From the NCBI GenBank assembly GCA_038213435.1, contig JBBQTI010000005.1, positions 1 through 64,000 on the forward strand: 64,000 nucleotides of DNA, read 5' to 3'. How positions within the stretch are numbered: position 1 is the first letter of the stretch; every line of letters starts with the position of its first letter. Shown one piece after another: positions 58,242 to 64,000 of the stretch. Both the position numbers and the translations under genes were made by a program. This DNA comes from PALSA-610 sp038213435. Lineage in GTDB: Bacteria > Actinomycetota > Acidimicrobiia > IMCC26256 > PALSA-610. The notes under the pieces were generated by a model. That model was not told where the DNA came from. It saw only the letters and a list, made by a program, of their open reading frames with translations, and did no database searches.

Positions 58242-59762
58242 CTACGCGACCAGTCCGACCGTCGGTTCCTTGCGCACCTCGTGGTTCATCACGTCGTCGA
58301 GGAGCGCCAGGAGATCAGAGCGGGCCGGCGCGTACGCCGGATCGTCGTAGCGGTTCACGACTTCGCCCGGATCGGCCCGCAGGTCGTAGAGCTCGCCGAA
58401 CGGCGCCTCCAGATAGCGGTGCAGCTTGTAGTGGGAGGTCGTGATCGTGCGCATGGGGATCGACGCGACGATGTTGAAGTCGTTCTCGGTGAGCACGTAC
58501 TCGCGTGGTTGGGCCGCGAGCGAGCGCCCTTCCATCCACCCCGGGGTGTCGAGGCCGGCCGCGTCGAGGATCGTGGGCGCGAGGTCGATGGTGCCCACCG
58601 GATCGGTCACGACGCGGCCCGCGTCGACACCCGGGCCCCGCACGAGCAGAGGCACGCGCAGCAACGAGTCGTACCCGAATGGCCCCTTGAAGATCAGTTG
58701 GTGCTCGCCCAGGAATTCGCCGTGATCGCTCGTGACGATCACGAGGGTGTCGTCGGCGAGGCCGCGTTCGTCGAGCACGTCGAGGACTCGACCCACGGCG
58801 TGATCGAGCTGCGCGACCATGCCGTAGTAGCCCGCCGTCATACGAGCGAGCTCGGCGCGCGTGAGCGTGGCGCCGCCGGGATTCGCCCACTCCAGCGCCC
58901 GGCCGCGTAACCCCTCCGACATCATCTTGTGCACCGGCGGCTTGCCCTCGAACTCATCGGGATGGACCTCTGGGAGCACTTGCAACGCGTCTTCGGGCGC
59001 GTACCGATCGCACCACGGCGCGGGCGGATCCATCGGGTGATGCGGATCGGTGAAGCTCACCCAGCCGAAGAACGGACCGTCGACGTCACGCAGCCACTCG
59101 ACCGCACGGTCGGCCACCCACGTGGTCGGATGATCCTCCTCGGGCAGCGCATTCCGCCACGTCTGCGTGTGGTCCCACACCGCGCCCGCGGCTTCGGGCT
59201 GCATGAGCCGCAATCGCTCGACGCCGCGCTCGAAGCCGTCGCGGAACAGATGCCGGGCGTAGTGCAAGCCGAACGGTGGCGGCCCGAAGATCCAGTTCCA
59301 CCGTCCCATCAGGTCGGCGATTCGCAGATTGTGGCCGAACAACAAGAGCTCCGCATGTTCGAAGCCGAAGTACGGGCCGTTCCATTCGGGATCGACGCGG
59401 GCCGAGCCCTCGAGCGATTCGATGCGTCCCGTCGGGAGGAACGGGAAGGTGGAAGCGAAGTGCGCCTTGCCGATGATCGCGGTGCGGTAGCCCGCCCGCC
59501 CGAGCAGCGTCGCGATCGAATGCTCCCCGGCGTCGAACGGCAGATCGACTCCGTTGCACGTGACGCCGTGCGTCGACGGATACGTGCCGGTCAGGATCGT
59601 CGCCCGCGCCGGCTGGCAGAGCGGGTTCTGTGTGCGCGCGCCGGAGTAACGCGTTCCCAGTGCTGCGAACGCGTCGAGCCGCGGCGTCGCTTCCAAGGGG
59701 CTGCCTTCGACACCGAGCGTGTCGGCGCGTTGCTGGTCGGTCGTGATGAGCAGTACGTTCAT
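58242..59762 (-). CDS. Type I sulfatase/arylsulfatase-family enzyme
   Basis: 506 residues from ATG 59762. Metal Asp in LLITTDQQRADTLG (D9); formylglycine motif C49-Q-P-A-R in NPLCQPARATILTGTYP, the C-x-P-x-R type; FGWVSFTDPHHPMDPP; TLVIVTSDHGEFLGEH with DH metal ligands; and KLHRYLEAPFGELYDLRADP. No signal peptide. Hydrolyses a sulfate ester, possibly of an aromatic or carbohydrate substrate. Start could be three codons earlier. Confidence 0.88.
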   Translation of the reverse strand: MNVLLITTDQQRADTLGVEGSPLEATPRLDAFAALGTRYSGARTQNPLCQPARATILTGTYPSTHGVTCNGVDLPFDAGEHSIATLLGRAGYRTAIIGKAHFASTFPFLPTGRIESLEGSARVDPEWNGPYFGFEHAELLLFGHNLRIADLMGRWNWIFGPPPFGLHYARHLFRDGFERGVERLRLMQPEAAGAVWDHTQTWRNALPEEDHPTTWVADRAVEWLRDVDGPFFGWVSFTDPHHPMDPPAPWCDRYAPEDALQVLPEVHPDEFEGKPPVHKMMSEGLRGRALEWANPGGATLTRAELARMTAGYYGMVAQLDHAVGRVLDVLDERGLADDTLVIVTSDHGEFLGEHQLIFKGPFGYDSLLRVPLLVRGPGVDAGRVVTDPVGTIDLAPTILDAAGLDTPGWMEGRSLAAQPREYVLTENDFNIVASIPMRTITTSHYKLHRYLEAPFGELYDLRADPGEVVNRYDDPAYAPARSDLLALLDDVMNHEVRKEPTVGLVA

Positions 59763-59804
59763 GCGCCTTCGCATCGTAGGTGAACGACCTGAGGAGCTGC
59801 ACTT

Positions 59805-60731
59805 ATGAAGGCGTTGCGCACGCCCGACGACCGGTTCGGCGACCTCCCCGACTTCCCGTTCACACCGCACTACGTCGAGGTAGACGGCGAAGGAGATGAC
59901 ACCGGCGGGACGCTACGCGTTCACTATCTCGACGAGGGTCCGAGCACTGCGCCCGTCGTGCTGCTCATGCACGGCGAGCCCTCGTGGTGCTTTCTCTACC
60001 GGAAGATGATTCCCGTCCTCACCAACGCCGGCCTGCGCTGCATCGCGCCCGACCTCGTCGGCTTCGGCCGCTCGGACAAACCGGCGGAGCGCAACGACTA
60101 CTCCTACGCGCGCCATGTCGAATGGATGCGCGCCGCGTTGTTCGATGCGCTCGATCTGCACGACGTCACCCTCGTCGGTCAGGACTGGGGTGGACTCATC
60201 GGCCTGCGGTTGGTCGGAGAACATCCGGATCGCTTTGCCCGCGTCGTCACCGCGAATACGTTCCTGCCGACGGGCGATACGCCGCCCGGTGAGGCATTTC
60301 TCAGGTGGCAACGGTTCTCGCAAACCGTCGACAACTTCGCAGTCGGCTTCATCGTGAGCACCGGCTGCCACGCGACGCCGAGCGAAGCGGTGATCGCTGC
60401 GTACGACGCTCCGTTCCCCGACGACACGTTCAAGGCCGGAGCCCGCCAGTTCCCGTTGCTCGTGCCGACGACACCCGGCGATCCGGCTTCGATCGCCAAC
60501 CGGAAAGCGTGGGAGTCGCTGCGCGCCTGGACGAAGCCGTTCCTCACCGCGTTCTCGGATCAAGACGCCGTCACCCGCGGCGGCGACCGCGTGTTTCAGC
60601 GCGAGGTGCCGGGCTGTGCCGGCCAACCGCACACGACGATCGAGGGCGGCGGCCATTTCCTGCAGGAGGACAAGGGGGCGGAGCTCGCCCGCGTCGTCGC
60701 CGACTGGCTGGCCGGCACAGGAGAACCGTGA
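59805..60731 (+). CDS. Haloalkane dehalogenase-family alpha/beta hydrolase
   Basis: 308 residues, ATG 59805. Oxyanion HGEPSWCFLYRKMIPVLTNA, APDLVGFGRSDKP, nucleophile VGQDWGGLIGLRL (Asp near residue 126, with the adjacent halide-binding Trp), LRAWTKPFLTAFSDQDAVT (Asp/Glu region) and EGGGHFLQED (His). This is the haloalkane dehalogenase type I pattern. Actual dehalogenation depends on cap residues not checked; ester or epoxide hydrolysis is possible. GTG overlap with the next gene. Confidence 0.85.
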   Translation: MKALRTPDDRFGDLPDFPFTPHYVEVDGEGDDTGGTLRVHYLDEGPSTAPVVLLMHGEPSWCFLYRKMIPVLTNAGLRCIAPDLVGFGRSDKPAERNDYSYARHVEWMRAALFDALDLHDVTLVGQDWGGLIGLRLVGEHPDRFARVVTANTFLPTGDTPPGEAFLRWQRFSQTVDNFAVGFIVSTGCHATPSEAVIAAYDAPFPDDTFKAGARQFPLLVPTTPGDPASIANRKAWESLRAWTKPFLTAFSDQDAVTRGGDRVFQREVPGCAGQPHTTIEGGGHFLQEDKGAELARVVADWLAGTGEP

Positions 60732-61351
60732 GCGACGACCAGGCACTCGACGTCTTCGCTCTGCTCGACGAGGTGCAGGCGATCGCGCGCACGGGCTTGC
60801 ACTTCAGCGAGAATCCTTTCGATCGCGAGCGATACACGAAGCTCCTCGATACCGCGGAGCGGCAGTACGCGGCGCGCACGGCTCTCGACCGCGCCACCAT
60901 CAGGGCGCGCTTCGAGGCCGAGATCGGAGATGTGACCGCCAAGGTCGGTGCCGACGCCGCGGTGTTCGACGACCACGACCGCATCCTGCTCGCCCGTCGC
61001 GTCGACGACGACAAATGGGGGCTGATTGCCGGCTGGGTCGACGCGAACGAGTCACCCGAGCAGGCCGCCGTGCGCGAGCTCGCAGAAGAAGCCGGAGTGC
61101 AGGCACGCGTTGACCGTCTCGTCGGAGTGTTCTTCCGCGCGGCACGCGCCGGCGTGCACCCGCACGGCACCGTGTCGATCGTCTACCTGTGCTCCATCAC
61201 GGGCGGCCGGCCGAGGCCGCAGCCGCACGAGATCCGCGAGCTCGCCTGGCGCGCCGTCGACGACCTGCGCGGTGACGATTGGCATCACCACCACGAGCTG
61301 CTCGCGCGCGCCGCGCTCGATGCCCACTGGCGGTCGCGCGCCGGTCTGTAG
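60728..61351 (+). CDS. Nudix hydrolase
   Basis: 207 residues from GTG 60728 (GTGA overlap). An N-terminal helical segment (VFALLDEVQAIARTGLHFSE, RYTKLLDTAERQYAAR) precedes the Nudix domain with the complete box GWVDANESPEQAAVRELAEE plus AGV. The helical lead is typical of ADP-ribose or NADH-type pyrophosphatases of this subgroup. Hydrolyses a nucleoside diphosphate derivative. Translationally coupled to the dehalogenase-like gene. Confidence 0.87.
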   Translation: MSDDQALDVFALLDEVQAIARTGLHFSENPFDRERYTKLLDTAERQYAARTALDRATIRARFEAEIGDVTAKVGADAAVFDDHDRILLARRVDDDKWGLIAGWVDANESPEQAAVRELAEEAGVQARVDRLVGVFFRAARAGVHPHGTVSIVYLCSITGGRPRPQPHEIRELAWRAVDDLRGDDWHHHHELLARAALDAHWRSRAGL

Positions 61352-61471
61352 TGCCGCGGCGGTCGGGAAGCCACTCACCCACCATCTCGCCGCTCAACTC
61401 CGTGTCGAAGATTCTTCGCGAGATTCGCCGACACGCAGCGCCGAGAACGTGCGCTGACGGAGCCGCGAAGC

Positions 61472-62110
61472 TCAGCCGAGTGCGGGCGGCCGCGGCCGGT
61501 TGGCGCGGGGTCGCGTGATCTCGAAGAATCCGGGTTCCTGCGAGAGCACCTGGATGGCGTCCCATAGCCGGAGCGCGGCTGCGCCGGTCGGGGCCGGCGC
61601 CATCACCGGCCCCTTGAAGCCGTGCGGCGGATCGGCGCGCACGACGATCGTGGGTGTCTGGGTCTTCGGCCCGCCGAACGCGTAGGCGACCTGCATGGCC
61701 TCGACGATCGGGGCGTCCCACTTCTCGTCGGCGGCCGCCTCGAGGAGATCGAGATCGAGGCCACACGCGGCCAGACACTCCGAGAGAAGCCCGTCGTCGC
61801 GTGCTGCACCCTCGACGAAGAACGCCCGGCCCCACTCGGTGAGGAGGGCGTCGACGGCCTCTTCGCCGGCGCGGGCCCGGGCCGCCTCGAAGATCCGGAG
61901 CATCCGGTGCGAGAGGGCGTGGGCCGTCATCGCGGTCTCCCGGTACTTCTCCGGCATTGTGGGGGCCACGCCGTAGTCGTCGCGGATCTCGAGGCAGTAC
62001 GACCGCCACGTCACCTCGAGATCACGCTGCGGCGCCACGTCCTTGATCCACCGAGTTGTAATCCACGCCCACGGGCAGCTCGGATCCACGAACACCTCGA
62101 CGCCGGTCAC
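61472..62110 (-). CDS. DsbA-family protein, mycothiol-dependent reductase-like
   Basis: 212 residues from GTG 62110. Thioredoxin-fold start VEVFVDPSCPWAWITTRWIK with a Cys-Pro-Trp active site (normally C-P-W/F-C in Rv2466c; the last position here is Ala), then WRSYCLEIRDDYGVAP, RAFFVEGAARDDGLLSE and TPTIVVRADPPHGFKGPVMA with the cis-Pro. Matches mycothiol-dependent nitroreductase/DsbA-like proteins. Loss of the second Cys suggests a one-thiol mechanism. Divergent from the MtfA-like gene. Confidence 0.78.
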   Translation of the reverse strand: MTGVEVFVDPSCPWAWITTRWIKDVAPQRDLEVTWRSYCLEIRDDYGVAPTMPEKYRETAMTAHALSHRMLRIFEAARARAGEEAVDALLTEWGRAFFVEGAARDDGLLSECLAACGLDLDLLEAAADEKWDAPIVEAMQVAYAFGGPKTQTPTIVVRADPPHGFKGPVMAPAPTGAAALRLWDAIQVLSQEPGFFEITRPRANRPRPPALG

Positions 62111-62170
62111 GCCACGAGGGTACCCGTCGCCGCTGGTGTTCCATCGGGCGATCGTGCTCGACTCCATCCG

Positions 62171-62911
62171 GTGCTGCACCGGCGGAAAGGACTGCCCGAC
62201 GACTGGGTGGACATCGTCGAGGAACACGTCGCGGTGTGGCGCGAGCTCGACGACGATGAGCGCACGCTCCTCGAGGCGACGAGCGACTGGCTGCTCCGGC
62301 ACAAGCACTGGGAGGCCGCGCAGGGATTCGCTCTCGACGACGAGATCACCGTGACACTCGCGGTGCAGGCCGCGCTGCTCGTGCTTCGCCTGAGTGTCGA
62401 TGAATACCGAGAGATCAGCGCGATCATCGTGTACCCAACGGCGATGCAATCGCGCGGCGAGTACGCCGGTCCGGTGCGGGGAACCGTGACCGACGGTGTC
62501 GTGCCTGTACTCGGCGAAGCGCATGGTCGCCGGGGTCCCGTGCTGCTCGCGTGGGACGAAGCGCAGGAGGCCGCGCGGCATCCAGGGCGCGGGCAGAACG
62601 TGGTCTTTCACGAATTCGCGCACAAGCTCGACATGCTCGACAACCTCCTCGACGGCACACCACCGCTGCAACGGCGCGGCGACTTCGACCGGTGGGTCGA
62701 GGTGTGCACCGAGGCGTACGGAGCACTACGCGACGGCATCGAGCGTCCGCCGCTCCAGCCCTACGGCGCGACCAACCCGGCTGAGTTCTTCGCCGTCGCG
62801 ACCGAGGCATTCTTCGACGTGCCGGTCGCGCTCGAACAGCACGAACCGAGGCTCTACGAGGTGATGCGCGGTTTCTACAAGCAGGACCCGGCGGCGCGCA
62901 CCCGCCGCTAG
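62171..62911 (+). CDS. MtfA-like zinc metallopeptidase (M90)
   Basis: 246 residues. HExxH zinc motif in VVFHEFAHKLDMLD (about residues 147-151), with LPDDWVDIVEEHVAVWREL near the N-terminus and NPAEFFAVATEAFFDVPVAL near the C-terminus, where the third ligand Glu lies. No in-frame ATG is available upstream, so GTG 62171 is the probable start. Cytoplasmic aminopeptidase-like activity is known for the family; partner unknown. Ends overlapping the convergent serine hydrolase stop by four bases. Confidence 0.82.
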   Translation: MLHRRKGLPDDWVDIVEEHVAVWRELDDDERTLLEATSDWLLRHKHWEAAQGFALDDEITVTLAVQAALLVLRLSVDEYREISAIIVYPTAMQSRGEYAGPVRGTVTDGVVPVLGEAHGRRGPVLLAWDEAQEAARHPGRGQNVVFHEFAHKLDMLDNLLDGTPPLQRRGDFDRWVEVCTEAYGALRDGIERPPLQPYGATNPAEFFAVATEAFFDVPVALEQHEPRLYEVMRGFYKQDPAARTRR

Positions 62912-63912
62912 GAGGTCCCCAGTTGCTCGTCGAGCGCGCGCACGATCGGCCACGCGCCGTGTGAGGTGTTCGACAGCACGGTATAGGTGACGTGCCGCGT
63001 CGGATCGTGGGCGGTCCGGAACGAGACGCCGGCGTCGAAGCCCACCAACATCACCGTGTCGTTCGACGCGTGCAGCCAGAAGCCGAGGCCGTACCGCTTC
63101 GACTCCGTGGGGACGTCACTCCGAGGCCGAACCATCTGCGTCACCCAGGGTCCCGACACGATGCGGCCGGCGAACAACGCTCGCCACAGCGCGTGGACGT
63201 CGAACGCGGTCGAGTAGATGCCCCCGTCGCCACTGCCCCGCACGGGGAGGTGGAACACGTTGGTCGCCAGACCGTCGGCGGCGAGGAAGCCGATAGCCGC
63301 GCGCGGGGGAAGCCGGTCGGACTGCAGGAATACCGTGTCCCGCATGCCCGCGGGCGCGCACACGCGCTGCTCGACGAGGTCGTGGAACGGGACCCCCGCA
63401 ACCCGCTCGGCGATCAAGGCGAGCACCACATAACCGCCGTTGCAGTACGAGAACCGGGCGTCGGGCACGAACTTCTGCGGGTGCCCTTCGAGTGCACGAA
63501 GGTACTGCTCGGTCGTCCGCAGCTCGTGTACCGGAACCGGCATCACGTAGTCCTCGATCTCGTACTCGGCGTCCTCGTCGAGATAATCACCGATGCCGGA
63601 ACGGTGCGCGAGTAATTGCTCGACGGTCACGTCGTCGGCGATCAACGGGAGGTCTCGTCCGAGCATCGAGCGCGCCGTGGTGGTCAGGTCGAGCAGCCCA
63701 TCTTCGATCAGGGCCACGACCGTCAACGCCGTCAAGCCCTTGACGCCACTGGCAATCGCGAACTGCGAGTCGATCGAGTTCGGGATGTCGCATGCACGAT
63801 GAGCGAGGCCGTACGCGCGCTGGAACAACTCGCCACCGATGTCGACCCTCACTACCCCCGAGAACTGGGTCTCGGCCGCGATGCCGTCGAGAGAATCCGC
63901 GAAATCGTCCAC
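62908..63912 (-). CDS. Class C beta-lactamase-family serine hydrolase
   Basis: 334 residues from GTG 63912 (a TTG 14 codons upstream would overlap the preceding gene). SxxK is IASGVKGLTAL (Ser-Gly-Val-Lys), Y-x-N is in FSYCNGGYVVLAL, and the third motif appears as VGFDAGVSF in place of H/K-T-G. Probably an esterase or peptidase rather than a beta-lactamase, since the KTG box is altered. No signal peptide. Starts 14 bp after the preceding gene's stop, so possibly co-transcribed. Confidence 0.82.
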   Translation of the reverse strand: MDDFADSLDGIAAETQFSGVVRVDIGGELFQRAYGLAHRACDIPNSIDSQFAIASGVKGLTALTVVALIEDGLLDLTTTARSMLGRDLPLIADDVTVEQLLAHRSGIGDYLDEDAEYEIEDYVMPVPVHELRTTEQYLRALEGHPQKFVPDARFSYCNGGYVVLALIAERVAGVPFHDLVEQRVCAPAGMRDTVFLQSDRLPPRAAIGFLAADGLATNVFHLPVRGSGDGGIYSTAFDVHALWRALFAGRIVSGPWVTQMVRPRSDVPTESKRYGLGFWLHASNDTVMLVGFDAGVSFRTAHDPTRHVTYTVLSNTSHGAWPIVRALDEQLGTS

Positions 63913-63926
63913 CGACGCGGCGATGT

Positions 63927-64000
63927 CTAGGCCTGCTCCGCGTCGCCGTCGCAACCGCCGGCCGCCCGTAGTTCGTCGACGTCGATCGCCGACAGCGCGG
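63927..64000 (-). CDS. C-terminus of a gene continuing past the window end
   Basis: Last 23 codons (ALSAIDVDELRAAGGCDGDA, then EQA and TAG at 63927). Reads as an acidic C-terminal tail and is followed at once by the serine hydrolase gene. Too short to identify. Confidence 0.45.
   Translation of the reverse strand, partial: ALSAIDVDELRAAGGCDGDAEQA

Noticed and set aside
62908..63912. True beta-lactamase
   Set aside because: The KTG/HTG box is altered (GFDAG) and there is no signal peptide, so an esterase/peptidase role is more likely.
1..64000. CRISPR array
   Set aside because: The only regular repeats are the 3 x 29-bp array without spacers, the decamers and the 11-mers; none has spacer structure.

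Overview
The window comes from a high-GC actinobacterium. Mycothiol-linked enzymes (mycothione reductase at 14.3 kb, a DinB/maleylpyruvate-isomerase-type protein at 17.1 kb, a Cys-Pro-Trp thioredoxin-fold protein at 61.5 kb), an F420/FMN split-barrel enzyme, an RsbV/RsbW/SigF-type stress module, a lone ANTAR domain and many ATGA/GTGA gene overlaps point to Actinomycetota. An acidimicrobial or related environmental lineage is my inference; no rRNA or marker gene in the window settles it.

Layout. 0.1-0.9 kb: a two-gene unit of a three-helix-bundle protein and a tandem-HTH protein, the latter frameshifted. 1.0-5.2 kb: a tightly overlapped metal-uptake operon (binding protein, ATPase, two permeases, Fur/Zur-family regulator) behind a Zur-like palindrome. 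5.3-13.6 kb: cold-shock protein, STAS protein, then an envelope-lipid island (lipid kinase, two YihY/BrkB proteins, two phospholipase D-type enzymes, two PAP2 phosphatases). 13.7-17.8 kb: coiled-coil protein, mycothione reductase, membrane protein, nucleotidyl cyclase, mycothiol-dependent-type enzyme. 17.9-20.1 kb: PadR regulator with a perfect operator, an ABC-ATPase stump and a divergent MFS exporter. 20.2-22.7 kb: an operon built on a UGSC-like (Cys form) protein with a 350-residue partner, a CxxC protein and a MarR regulator. 22.7-28.1 kb: regulators, methyltransferase and several broken genes. 28.2-30.8 kb: a decayed integrative element in tRNA-Gly with both attachment repeats, a broken tyrosine integrase, an excisionase and three overlapping cargo genes. 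30.3-32.9 kb: gene remnants, an IS110 stump, an amidase and a 76-bp hairpin repeat present twice. 32.9-36.7 kb: DUF5989-like protein, membrane SGNH protein and carbamoyltransferase. 37-41 kb: methyltransferase, TOPRIM protein, ANTAR, MOSC, and an SDR gene with an in-frame stop. 41-44 kb: two convergent secreted proteins around a shared terminator. 44-49.6 kb: a cyclase/TPR/LuxR protein lacking its expected ATPase, acyl-CoA dehydrogenase, split-barrel enzyme, HTH protein. 49.6-53.9 kb: metX-metY and a polymerase-less LigD. 53.9-55.4 kb: rsbV-rsbW-sigF type operon. 55.4-64 kb: CDF exporter, oxidoreductase, split-barrel protein, sulfatase, haloalkane dehalogenase-type hydrolase, Nudix, DsbA-like, MtfA-like peptidase, beta-lactamase-type hydrolase, and the end of one more gene.

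An unusual share of genes is broken: about ten apparent frameshifts, nonsense codons or out-of-frame junctions, several outside mobile DNA. Some are one-base changes in or beside short homopolymers and may be sequencing errors; others (ABC stump, sensor/helical-bundle junction, half uridine kinase, integrase with lost core) need real deletions. Most other genes, including long ones, are intact.
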